A DNA stretch of 64,000 nucleotides from Glycomyces lechevalierae (GTDB lineage: Bacteria > Actinomycetota > Actinomycetes > Mycobacteriales > Micromonosporaceae): NCBI RefSeq assembly GCF_027622945.1, contig NZ_JAPZVQ010000002.1:77840-141839 (forward strand), in the 5' to 3' direction. Under the pieces are notes generated by a model. That model was not told the DNA's origin. It made no database searches and saw only the letters and a program-made list of their open reading frames with translations. A program made the translations under genes and the position numbers. Below, in pieces: positions 44,272 through 52,782 of the stretch (position 1 is its first letter; every line of letters starts with the position of its first letter).

Positions 44272-44925
44272 TCAGTAGGTGGCGTTGATGTGGTCGATGT
44301 TGTTGTCCTGCAGGCGTTCGTCCCAGTCGACCGGCGTCTCCATGCACCCGAGCCGCTCGTCGCGGTTGCTCAGCTGCGGCGAGGCCTGCTGGCCGTGGGT
44401 CAGACCGACCGCGTGGCCGGTCTCGTGGCAGGTGAGGCCCTGGACGTAGTTGCCGCCGCCGAGGATGCGGATGTACTGCTGGTCGCAGCGGAGGCTGTCG
44501 GCGGCGTTGTTGCAGAAGGTGACGCCGTCGGAGCCCGAGGGGACGCCGATGCCGCTCTCCTCGTATACGATGTCGGTCTCGGCGCTGCCGGAGAACTCGG
44601 GCGTCGTGTCGAGGGTGACGGAGAGGTCGGTCGGCTCGTAGATGTTGTTCATGACGCTGTTGACGACAGTGCGGTCCTCCGCCTCCAGCATGTTGGTGCC
44701 GCCGCTGTCCATGTAGTACGTCAGGGTGCGGTTGTCGGTCTGGCAGGAGAGGTTCCCGTCGGGGCCGCTTTCGCTGCGGCAGGCCAGGTTCGCGTTCGCC
44801 GTCGGGTACATGTTGTCGGTGACGGCCGCCCAGGCGGCCCCCGCCGTGACCGCGATGAGCGTGAAGGCGACGGCCCCGAACACCGTCGTCCTCCAACTCA
44901 TCCGCCGCAATGATCTGCTCGACAT
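44272..44925 (-). CDS. Secreted metzincin-type zinc protease
   Basis: 217 residues: signal segment (~13-34, TVFGAVAFTLIAVTAGAAWA) and a compact catalytic domain with HETGHAVGLTH, that is HExxHxxGxxH (H167, E168, H171, H177), and a Met-turn candidate M195 in LGCMETP. Six cysteines suggest three disulfides. Smaller than most secreted metzincins and not a typical snapalysin, whose third ligand is Asp. ATG at 44925; the frame upstream is open only as the antisense of the regulator gene. It heads a three-gene operon divergent from the AfsR-type regulator. Confidence 0.8.
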   Translation of the reverse strand: MSSRSLRRMSWRTTVFGAVAFTLIAVTAGAAWAAVTDNMYPTANANLACRSESGPDGNLSCQTDNRTLTYYMDSGGTNMLEAEDRTVVNSVMNNIYEPTDLSVTLDTTPEFSGSAETDIVYEESGIGVPSGSDGVTFCNNAADSLRCDQQYIRILGGGNYVQGLTCHETGHAVGLTHGQQASPQLSNRDERLGCMETPVDWDERLQDNNIDHINATY

Positions 44926-45114
44926 AGGAGCATTCCCTTCTGGCCGGTCAAGGGGAATGAAACCGGCCTCGGCCAGCGTAGGGAGCGCGCTGTACAAGCG
45001 GCGCATACGAAACGTATAAACCGGGGCACGACGCAGGCGAACGCACTGGTCACCGACCGTGCCGCCCACAGTGCACCGCCGGAATCGGAAACCCTCCCTG
45101 TTAACCTGTGCGCC

Positions 45115-47886
45115 ATGCACTTCAGGGTGCTGGGCCCGCTGCAGGCGGAGTCGAACGGGCGGCGCCTGCGGCTCGGCGGGCCCCGGCAGCGCGCGGTCCT
45201 GGCGGCCCTGCTCAGCGATCCGAACCGGACGCTGAGCCGCTCCCGCCTGATCGAGCTGGTCTGGGACGAGCCCACCCCCTCCGCCGAGGCCAACCTGCGC
45301 AGCTACATCTGGAAGCTCCGCGCGGTGCTCGAGGAACCCGGCGACGCCGCCCCGCGCGTCCTCTCCGACCACGGCTTCCGGCTCCGGGTCGACCCCGGCG
45401 AACTCGACCTCTGGGAGTTCGACCGGCACGCCGAACGCGCCCGCCGCGCCCGCGGCGAGGGCCGGACCGCCGACGCCGCAACGGAATTCGCCCGCGCGAT
45501 GGCGCTCGTGCGCGGCGAGGCCTACCAGGATGTCGTCGCCGGCAGCCGCTTCGACGGCATCCGCGCGGCCCTCCAGGAACACCTCGACCAGGTCGCCGAG
45601 CAGCGCATCGACGTCAGCATGGACCTCGGCGCGCACGCCGCGCTCGTCGGCGATCTGCGCACGCTCCTCGCGCAGCGGCCCCTCAGCGAACATCTCGCCG
45701 CCCAGCTCATGCTCGCGCTCGCCCGCTCCGGCCGGCGCGGCGAGGCCCTCGCCGTCTACCGCGACACCCGCGCCGTCCTCGTCGAGACGCTCGGCACCGA
45801 ACCGGACCGCGAACTGCAGGAGGTCCACCACCGGGTCCTCACCGGCCGCATCGCCGCCGAAGCCGCCCCGGTGATCGCCGCGCCCGCGAGGACGCCGGTC
45901 GACCTGCTGCCCTTCGACTTGCGCGTCTTCACCGGACGCGAAACGGCACTGCGCCGACTCGACACCATTGCGGATTCCGCGGCGAGTGCCCGGATCGCGG
46001 TCGTCTCCGGGAGCGCGGGCATGGGCAAGACCGCCCTCGCCGTCCACTGGGCGCACCAGGCCGCGGCGGCGTTCCCCGACGGGCGGCTGTACGCCGACCT
46101 GCGCGGCTTCGGCCCGGGCGAGACCGCCGCCGACCCCGGCGACGTGCTGCGCGCCTTCATCGAAGCCCTCGGCGACGCCCCCGCGGCCGTCCCGAACGGA
46201 CGGGAACAGCGCGCCGCCCGCTTCCGCAACCTCCTGTCGGACAAGCGCATCCTGCTGGTGCTCGACAACGCCCGGGACCCGGCGCAGGTGCGCCCCCTGC
46301 TGCCCGGCGCGCCCGCATGCGCCGTGGTCGTGACCAGCCGCAACCGCCTCACCGGCCTCATCGCCTCGACCGGGGCACTGGCCGTCCCGCTCGAGGCGAT
46401 GGCCGAGACGCAGGCGCGGAGACTCCTCGCCGGCCGCCTCGGACCCGCACGAGTCGACGCCGAAGCCGTTGCGGTGCAGCGCATCATCAACTCCTGCTCG
46501 GGCCTGCCGCTCGCCCTGTCCCTGGTCGCGGCGAACGCGTCCTCGCGGCCCGAAGCCGCACTCACCGACCTCGCCGACGAACTCGCGAGCGCCGCAACGC
46601 CCCTGGACGGCCTCAGCGCGACCGACCCGGCGACCGACCCCAGGACCCTCCTGCACTGGTCGCACCGGCAGTTGACCCCCGAGGCGGCGCGGCTGCTCCG
46701 GCTGCTGGCCGTGCATCCCGGCCCCGACTGCGCCGCTCCGGCCGCCGCGAGCACGGCGGGCCGCGATCTCCGGGAGACTCGCGCCGCCCTCGCGGAACTC
46801 GTGGAGGCCAACCTCCTCGTCTTCACGCCCGAGCGCAGGTACGGCTTCCACGATCTGGTGCGCGCCTTCGCGATCGAGCTCGCCGACCCGGACGAACGGG
46901 ACGCGGCCGCCCGCCGGATCCTCGACCACTACCTGCACACCGCCTTCAACGCCGACCGGTGGCTCGACCCGACCCGCGACCCGATCCCCCTGGCCGCCAA
47001 GGCGACCGGCGTCGATCCCGAGTCGATCCCGGACGGCGAGGCCGCGATGCGGTGGTTCGCCGCCGAGGCCCCGGGCCTCCTCGCCGCCGTCGAGCGCGCC
47101 GCGTCGCTCGGCCACGACATGCACTGCTGGCAGCTGGTCTGGACGCTCCTCAACTTCCTCAACCGGCGCGGCCGCTGGCACGACATCGCGGACCTCAGCG
47201 AGCGGGCGCTCGAAGCGGCGACGCGCCTCGGCGACACCGCCGCGCAGGCCCGCGCCCTCCGCGACCTCGGTCAGACCTCTGCGCGACTAGAGCGCTACAG
47301 CGACGCGCACTCCTATCTGGAGCGAGCGCTCGCGTTGTGCGAGAGGGAGAACGACGAGCGCGGCCAGGCCCACGTCCACCACCTCCTCGGGCGGCTCTGG
47401 CGGCGGCGGCAGCGGCTGCCCGAGGCGCTCGCCGCCACGCGCCGCGCCCTCGCGCTCTTCGCGTCGGCCGGAGACCGTGTCGGCCAGGCCCGCACCCTTC
47501 AGGCGATCGGCTACCACCACGTCGTCACCGGCGCGTACGCCGAAGCGCTTCCCTACTGCGAGAGGGCGATCGACCTCTTCCGCGCCCTCGGCGACGCCGT
47601 CAGCGAAGGGGCCGTGCGCGACGACATCGCCACGGCCCACCACCACCTCGGCGACCACGTCCGGGCGATCATCGAGTACGAGCAGGCCCTCAATCGCTTC
47701 CGCGAGCTCGGCTTCCGCCCGGGCGAAGCCGAAGTCCTCCTCCACCTCGGCGACGCGCACCACGCGACCGGCGCGGCCGGATCGGCCCGGAGCGCTTGGG
47801 AAGCGGCCCTTGCCATCTTCGAAGACCTAGACCATCCCGGCGCGAAGGAGGCCCGCACGCGGCTGGACGCCCTCGACGCTGGTTGA
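45115..47886 (+). CDS. AfsR/SARP-family transcriptional regulator
   Basis: 923 residues: OmpR-like winged helix (~1-95, RVLGPLQAESNGRRLRLGGPRQRAVLAALL), BTAD (~97-245), NB-ARC ATPase (~265-560, Walker A GSAGMGKT at 299-306, LLVLDNARDPAQVRPLLPG) and C-terminal TPRs (~690-900, ARALRDLGQTSARLERYSDAHSYLERAL). Members activate secondary metabolism or neighbouring genes. TAACCT lies seven bases before the ATG (leaderless). It is divergent from the secreted-protease operon, its most likely local target, and ends three bases from the convergent tetR gene. Confidence 0.88.
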   Translation: MHFRVLGPLQAESNGRRLRLGGPRQRAVLAALLSDPNRTLSRSRLIELVWDEPTPSAEANLRSYIWKLRAVLEEPGDAAPRVLSDHGFRLRVDPGELDLWEFDRHAERARRARGEGRTADAATEFARAMALVRGEAYQDVVAGSRFDGIRAALQEHLDQVAEQRIDVSMDLGAHAALVGDLRTLLAQRPLSEHLAAQLMLALARSGRRGEALAVYRDTRAVLVETLGTEPDRELQEVHHRVLTGRIAAEAAPVIAAPARTPVDLLPFDLRVFTGRETALRRLDTIADSAASARIAVVSGSAGMGKTALAVHWAHQAAAAFPDGRLYADLRGFGPGETAADPGDVLRAFIEALGDAPAAVPNGREQRAARFRNLLSDKRILLVLDNARDPAQVRPLLPGAPACAVVVTSRNRLTGLIASTGALAVPLEAMAETQARRLLAGRLGPARVDAEAVAVQRIINSCSGLPLALSLVAANASSRPEAALTDLADELASAATPLDGLSATDPATDPRTLLHWSHRQLTPEAARLLRLLAVHPGPDCAAPAAASTAGRDLRETRAALAELVEANLLVFTPERRYGFHDLVRAFAIELADPDERDAAARRILDHYLHTAFNADRWLDPTRDPIPLAAKATGVDPESIPDGEAAMRWFAAEAPGLLAAVERAASLGHDMHCWQLVWTLLNFLNRRGRWHDIADLSERALEAATRLGDTAAQARALRDLGQTSARLERYSDAHSYLERALALCERENDERGQAHVHHLLGRLWRRRQRLPEALAATRRALALFASAGDRVGQARTLQAIGYHHVVTGAYAEALPYCERAIDLFRALGDAVSEGAVRDDIATAHHHLGDHVRAIIEYEQALNRFRELGFRPGEAEVLLHLGDAHHATGAAGSARSAWEAALAIFEDLDHPGAKEARTRLDALDAG

Positions 47887-47889
47887 GAC

Positions 47890-48537
47890 CTACCGGGGCG
47901 GGTCGCAGTGCTCGCTGCGCCACGCTTCGGTGGCGACGCCGGCGAGGACCATGTCGACGACGTCCTCGGCGAGTTGGCGGTTCACCGGGAGGTGGCCGAA
48001 GAGGGCGCGGTAGTAGAACGTCGAGCCGAGCATGTCGAGGAGCAGGTCGATGTCGGCGTCGGGGCGGAGGTCGCCGCGTTCGATCCCACGGCGCAGCGCG
48101 TCGGCCGTGGTGGCGCGGCGGGGGTGGAAGAAGCGCTCGAAGAACTCGCTCTCGAGCTCGGGGTCCTGGGCGAGGTCGGCGATGAGGCCGGGCAGGACGC
48201 GGCGGCCGACGAGCGCGCCGGTGAAGGCGCGGCTGAGAGTGCCGACGCCTTCGACGAGATCACAACGGGTGCAACCGGTGTCGGGGGTGGGCGCGGAGCC
48301 GGCGGCGTCGAGGAGCGCGTCGACGGCGATGTGCTGCAGCGAGCGCCAGCGCCGCCGGAGCGCGGGTTTGCTGGTCCCGGCGCGGGCGGCGACCTCTTCC
48401 ATGGTGAGCGCGCGGTAGCCCTTGTCGTTGAGGATCGCGAGCACGGCGGTCTTGACGGCGGCGTCGATGCGCTCGTCGCGGGGGCGGCCGTGGGTGCGGT
48501 CGCCGCCGTGGGTCGGTTCGCGGTTGGCGGTGGGCAT
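47890..48537 (-). CDS. TetR-family repressor
   Basis: A 215-residue regulator with the N-terminal helix-turn-helix MEEVAARAGTSKPALRRRWRSLQHI and an all-helical ligand domain with the C-terminal pattern FGHLPVNRQLAEDVVDMVLAG typical of TetR_C_16-like members. It is divergent from the MFS exporter gene, with an inverted repeat between, so it probably represses both until a drug-like ligand binds. Confidence 0.87.
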   Translation of the reverse strand: MPTANREPTHGGDRTHGRPRDERIDAAVKTAVLAILNDKGYRALTMEEVAARAGTSKPALRRRWRSLQHIAVDALLDAAGSAPTPDTGCTRCDLVEGVGTLSRAFTGALVGRRVLPGLIADLAQDPELESEFFERFFHPRRATTADALRRGIERGDLRPDADIDLLLDMLGSTFYYRALFGHLPVNRQLAEDVVDMVLAGVATEAWRSEHCDPPR

Positions 48538-48560
48538 GACCCCATGCTACATTATCGTTC

Positions 48561-48577
48561 CGTTCCGGCATGGAACG
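48561..48577. promoter_or_regulatory. TetR operator in the tetR/MFS intergenic region
   Basis: CGTTCC-GGCAT-GGAACG inverted repeat, with a further CGTTC on the left and CGAACG on the right, suggesting two overlapping dimer sites. Confidence 0.6.
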
Positions 48578-48597
48578 TTAATCGAACGGAGGCCCCC

Positions 48598-50007
48598 ATG
48601 TCCTCGCCCTCACCCGACCTCGCCACCAGCGAACCCGAAGCGCCGCAAGGCGGTGCCTTCGCCCGGGAGCACCGCGCGCTGACGGTCGGCGTGCTGCTCT
48701 CGGTCGGCATGGTCGCGTTCGAGTCGATGGGGGTCGCGACGATCCTGCCGGTCATCGCCGGCGAACTCGACGGCCTCGCCGCCTACGGCTGGGGCTTCTC
48801 GGCGCTCATGCTCGCGAACATCGTCGGCACGGTCGTCGCGGGCCACCGCGCCGACCGCAGCGGCCCGGCGCTGCCGCTGGGCGTCGGCATGGCGGTCTTC
48901 GCCGTGGGCTGCGCGGTCGCGGGCGCGGCCGACTCGTGGGCACTGTTCCTGGCCGGGCGGGTGCTGCAGGGGCTCGGCGTCGGCGCGGTCATGGCCCTCG
49001 CTTATGTCCTCATCGGACTCGCGTACCCGGAGCGGCTGCGGCCGCGCATGTACGCGATCGTGTCGTCGGCGTGGACCGTGCCGTCCCTCGCGGGGCCGTT
49101 CATCGCGGGCGTCCTCGCCGACTGGGCGGACTGGCGCGCGGTGTTCCTGCTGATGCCGCCGCTCGCGGCCCTGGCGTTCCTCATGACCGTGCCCGGACTG
49201 CGCAAGCGCGTCCCGGCTCCCGAAGGCGCGCAGGCGAAGACGCCGGAGCGCTGGTGGCGTTCGCCGCTGGCGAGCGCGCTGGTCCTGACGGCGGGCACGG
49301 CCCTGGTGCTCCAGGCGTTCGCGGTCGGGAACGCGTACGGCGCGGTGGCGGTCGCGGTCGTCGGCTTCGCTCTGGCCGTCCCGGCGCTGCGGCGCGTGAC
49401 GCCGGAGGGAACGCTGACGGCGCGCTCGGGTCTCGGTGCGGGCGTGGTGGTCCGGGGCCTGCTGTGCGCGGTCTACTTCGGCAGCGAGGCGTTCCTTCCA
49501 TTGGGGCTCCAGTCGCTTCGCGGGATGTCGCCCGCCGCTTCGGGCCTCGGACTCTCGGCGGGGGCGCTCACGTGGGTCGCGGGCGCGGCGCTGCAGGCCC
49601 GCTGGGAGGCGAAGCGCCCCAACCGCGCGCGGGACATGCGGCTCGGTTTCGCGCTGCTCCTGGCCGGTGTCGCGGTCATCGCAGCGGCGATCCTCGTGGA
49701 CGCCGTGCCCGCGCCGCTCGCCGTCGTCGGCTGGGCGATCGGCGGTCTGGGCATCGGGATCGGCTTCAACGCCGGGACGTCCGCGACGCTGGGCCTGGCC
49801 TCGGCCGAACGCCAGGGCGAGGTCAGCTCGTCCCTGCAACTGGCGCAGGCACTCTCGACGGCGCTCGCGGCGGGCGTCGGCGGCGGCGTCATCACCGTGG
49901 CGGCGCACGCCGGGGCGGGCACGCACACGGCGCTGCTCATCGTCTTCGGCATGACTGCTGCTCTGGCCCTGTGCGGCCTCCTCATGGCGCGCCGGGCGGC
50001 CGGGTGA
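48598..50007 (+). CDS. MFS drug exporter-type transporter
   Basis: 469 residues, about 12-14 membrane segments; motif A lies in the loop GTVVAGHRADRSGPALPLG, and motif-C-like glycines occur in SAWTVPSLAGPFIAGVLADW. It belongs to the drug:H+ antiporter group by pattern; substrate unknown. ATG at 48598 has GGAGG six bases upstream. Control by the divergent TetR is likely. Confidence 0.87.
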   Translation: MSSPSPDLATSEPEAPQGGAFAREHRALTVGVLLSVGMVAFESMGVATILPVIAGELDGLAAYGWGFSALMLANIVGTVVAGHRADRSGPALPLGVGMAVFAVGCAVAGAADSWALFLAGRVLQGLGVGAVMALAYVLIGLAYPERLRPRMYAIVSSAWTVPSLAGPFIAGVLADWADWRAVFLLMPPLAALAFLMTVPGLRKRVPAPEGAQAKTPERWWRSPLASALVLTAGTALVLQAFAVGNAYGAVAVAVVGFALAVPALRRVTPEGTLTARSGLGAGVVVRGLLCAVYFGSEAFLPLGLQSLRGMSPAASGLGLSAGALTWVAGAALQARWEAKRPNRARDMRLGFALLLAGVAVIAAAILVDAVPAPLAVVGWAIGGLGIGIGFNAGTSATLGLASAERQGEVSSSLQLAQALSTALAAGVGGGVITVAAHAGAGTHTALLIVFGMTAALALCGLLMARRAAG

Positions 50008-50328
50008 GACCGCGGTCCTCCGAGACCGCCCGGCCCCGCAGCATCACGCCTGCGCCCCGGGAGCCTGGCAGACCGGACAGAAGCCGCGGCGTACCGCACT
50101 CAAGCCACGACCGATCCATGAGCACGCCGTGACGGCAGTTCGCAGGCTTCACCCTCGAGGTCCGCCCCGGCCGTCCTCGTCTTCGCCGCTGCCGTCGCCA
50201 ACTCCAGTGGCGGCAACCACGACGCCCCCGAGATCAAGCAGGGCGCCGCCTTCGTCGCCCGCTGGTTCGGCCTCCCGGGCGTTCGTCGCGGTCGCGCAAG
50301 ACTCGCGCAGTGCGGCTATCGTTCGACT
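50008..50328. pseudogene. Gene-free stretch with decayed gene pieces
   Basis: No complete gene. On the minus strand around 50030-50110 a short frame reads AVRRGFCPVCQAPG, resembling the C-terminal zinc finger (CPxCQ) of Fpg/Nei DNA glycosylases, without the rest of the protein. On the + strand near 50200-50290 a frame reads NSSGGNHDAPEIKQGAAFV and then GLPG, without a start. Both may be remnants; neither is certain. Confidence 0.3.
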
Positions 50329-50835
50329 ATGACGACTGGACCCGGTGCCGGGGTTCGCCGGCTCCCCCGCCTGGTCGGGCTCGCCGCACGGCTTCCGATC
50401 GCAGGTGCGGCGCTGGCGCTCGCGCCTTCCGCGCGGCTCGCCCTTGGCACCTTCGAGATCACCGAGGCACCCAGCGGTGCAAGGCGAATCGTTCACGGAC
50501 TCACCGCCCTGCTCCTCGGTCTCGTGAGCTGGGTCCTGTTCGCGTTCGTGGCGCTCACCTTCGCGCGCGGCGCGCTCTACCCGGTCTTCGATCACGGGCC
50601 GTACGACGACGCCTGGGGCGGGCCGACCCTCGGCGGGGCATGGCTCGTCCATTTCGTTCTCTCCACGGTGTTCCAAGCCGTGGTGCTGCTGCTCGTGGCG
50701 GGCATCGGAGCCCTGAACCGCCGCCTCTCGGCCCCGTACCGCGGTTCCAGGAGCGGCGGTTGGCCGTGGGTGGTCGCGGCGCTCATCTGTCTCGCGACCG
50801 CTTTGTTCGTGGTGGCCTGGTCCCGCCAGATCTGA
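50329..50835 (+). CDS. Small integral membrane protein
   Basis: 168 residues with four predicted membrane segments (around LPIAGAALALAPSARLALG, HGLTALLLGLVSWVLFAFVAL, AWLVHFVLSTVFQAVVLLLVAG and GWPWVVAALICLATALFVVAW) and a loop containing YPVFDHGPYDDAWGG. No family recognised. The ATG is six bases after TATCGT (leaderless type). It converges on the kinase gene. Confidence 0.6.
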   Translation: MTTGPGAGVRRLPRLVGLAARLPIAGAALALAPSARLALGTFEITEAPSGARRIVHGLTALLLGLVSWVLFAFVALTFARGALYPVFDHGPYDDAWGGPTLGGAWLVHFVLSTVFQAVVLLLVAGIGALNRRLSAPYRGSRSGGWPWVVAALICLATALFVVAWSRQI

Positions 50836-50881
50836 TTCCCGGTCGCGGTGGAGTCCGCGCCGGGCGGTCGTCGACGGAGGC

Positions 50882-52567
50882 TCAGGAGAAGAGTTCCCCG
50901 GTCCAGGTGTACGAGGGATCGGCGAGCCAGGACGTCTCGCATTCCGATTGGGTGTAGCCGAAGGATTGGCATTCCTCCAGGTACGCCTCCTTCTGGCTCT
51001 CATACGGGTCCGTGGTCTCGGCGTCGGTCGACCCTTCGTGGAGCTCCCCGGTCCAGGTGTATGAAGCGTCGGCGTACCAGGACTCCTCGCACGCCGATTG
51101 GGAGTAGCCGTCGCCTTGGCATTCGTCGATGTACACCTCGTACTGATCCTCTTCGGACTCAGTCGTCTCGTCGAGTCCAGTGGTTTCGGTCGACCCGTCG
51201 TAGAGATACCCGGTCCACACATATGAGCTGTCGGTGGACCAGGACGTCTCGCATGCCGCTTGGGAGTAGCCGGCGTCCTGGCAGTCCTGCACGTACGTCT
51301 CGTGCATGTCCCCGGTATCGTCCGGGTCTTCGTCGTCCTTCACGTTCTCCCTGATCACCAGGATGACCGCGATGGCACAGAGGATGAGGAAGACCGCCAT
51401 CCCCGCGGCGCCGGCATCCGGCCGCGAGCCGGCGGGGGGCGGGTTCGGAGGCGGGGGGGAAAACCGGTTCACCGGCGGTGCGGACGGCCGGTTCTGGCGT
51501 TCGGGAGGCGTTGACGGCCGCTTGCCGATGGGCGGGACCACCCTGGGCGGTGCGGCTTGGTCGTCGACCGGCGGCGCGGATCTCGGCGGCGCCGGCGGTC
51601 CGACCCATGTGGGCCGGCTCGGATCGGTGATCAGCGTCGGACCGTCGTCGATGAGCGTTGGGGCCTCACCGGCGTTGTCGAGGAGGCGCGCCAGTTCGCG
51701 GTGCTGCTCGTCGGCCAGGGCTGCAACGGCTTCGGGCCAGGGGTTGGACCTCGGCGCGACCGGTCCGATGAGTTCCAGGAGCTCGGCCGGTGTGGGGCGG
51801 TCGTCCGGGTCGAGCGCCATGCACCGGGCGGCGAGGGCGCGGACGCGTGCGGGCACGCCGGTGAGGTCGGGCTGGGCGCGGACGACATTGTTCAAGGTGC
51901 GCAAGGTGGACGAGGTCGCGAACGGACTGTCTCCGGTGCACGCCATGACGAGTACCGCGCCGAGCGAGAACACGTCTGAGGCGGCGGTGACCGGTTCCGA
52001 CAAGGCCTGTTCGGGGGACATGAACCCCGGCGTGCCGATGACGGCGCCGGTGCGGGTGAGGTCGGAGCTGCCGCCGTCGGCGGCGCGGGCGATGCCGAAG
52101 TCGATGACCCGGGGGCCGTCCACGGCGAGGATCACGTTGCCCGGCTTGAGGTCGCGATGGATGACGTCGGCATCGTGGATGGAGTCGAGAGCGGAGGCGA
52201 GTCCGGCGGCGAGGCGGAGAACGGCGTCTTCGGGGAGGGGGCCGGCGGTCTCGATGGCCGCGCCGAGGGTCGGGCCGCGCAGGAATTCCGAGGCGAGCCA
52301 GGGGACGGGATCGTTGGGCCCGGCCTTGACCACGGCCGCGGTGTACTGTCCGGAGACCTTGCGCGACTTGCGGACTTCTTCACGGAATCGGGCCCGGAAC
52401 TCCTCTTCCTCGGCCAGCCATTCGCGGACCACCTTGACGGCGACCGGTCGGCCGTCCGGCCCGGCGCCGAGCAGGACCCGCCCCATCGCCCCGCGTCCCA
52501 GCTCGGCGAAGACCCGGTAGGGCCCGATCTGGTCAGGATCGTTGGAGGACAACGGTTGCATGGGCAT
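50882..52567 (-). CDS. Receptor Ser/Thr protein kinase with three Cys-pair ectodomain repeats
   Basis: 561 residues. Kinase domain ~15-270: glycine loop GRGAMGRV, Lys K45 in VAVKV, catalytic HRDLKPGN (D139), DFG (D156), GTPGFMSPEQ. A Pro-rich juxtamembrane region (~320-385) and one membrane helix (~388-406) lead to an extracytoplasmic part made of three ~50-residue repeats (about 421-460, 474-514, 524-561), each with CQ..GYSQ..CE.SW..D.SY.WTG.L and cysteines ten residues apart. This sensor is not PASTA, NHL or any domain I know. GGAGG precedes the ATG. Substrates are unknown. Confidence 0.9.
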   Translation of the reverse strand: MPMQPLSSNDPDQIGPYRVFAELGRGAMGRVLLGAGPDGRPVAVKVVREWLAEEEEFRARFREEVRKSRKVSGQYTAAVVKAGPNDPVPWLASEFLRGPTLGAAIETAGPLPEDAVLRLAAGLASALDSIHDADVIHRDLKPGNVILAVDGPRVIDFGIARAADGGSSDLTRTGAVIGTPGFMSPEQALSEPVTAASDVFSLGAVLVMACTGDSPFATSSTLRTLNNVVRAQPDLTGVPARVRALAARCMALDPDDRPTPAELLELIGPVAPRSNPWPEAVAALADEQHRELARLLDNAGEAPTLIDDGPTLITDPSRPTWVGPPAPPRSAPPVDDQAAPPRVVPPIGKRPSTPPERQNRPSAPPVNRFSPPPPNPPPAGSRPDAGAAGMAVFLILCAIAVILVIRENVKDDEDPDDTGDMHETYVQDCQDAGYSQAACETSWSTDSSYVWTGYLYDGSTETTGLDETTESEEDQYEVYIDECQGDGYSQSACEESWYADASYTWTGELHEGSTDAETTDPYESQKEAYLEECQSFGYTQSECETSWLADPSYTWTGELFS

Positions 52568-52782
52568 GGGGCCTCCGAGCGCGAAGGGGGGCAGGTACGG
52601 CAGGGGTTGAGTGCCGACGAGGTGACGCTGACCATGCCCATGGTCCCACCGTCGGATCCGGCTCCGTCATGGATTCGTCATGACGGACTTGACCAGGTCG
52701 GTGCGCAGGGAATCCGGCGGGGCGCCCATCGGATCGGGACCCCTCCCGTGTCAAGCCGCGCGGCGTCGACGCTGCAGACAGG

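Noticed and set aside
44926..47181. Upstream extension of the metalloprotease frame
   Set aside because: It is antisense to the AfsR-type regulator, has no signal peptide in the right place, and the ATG at 44925 gives a proper secreted protein.
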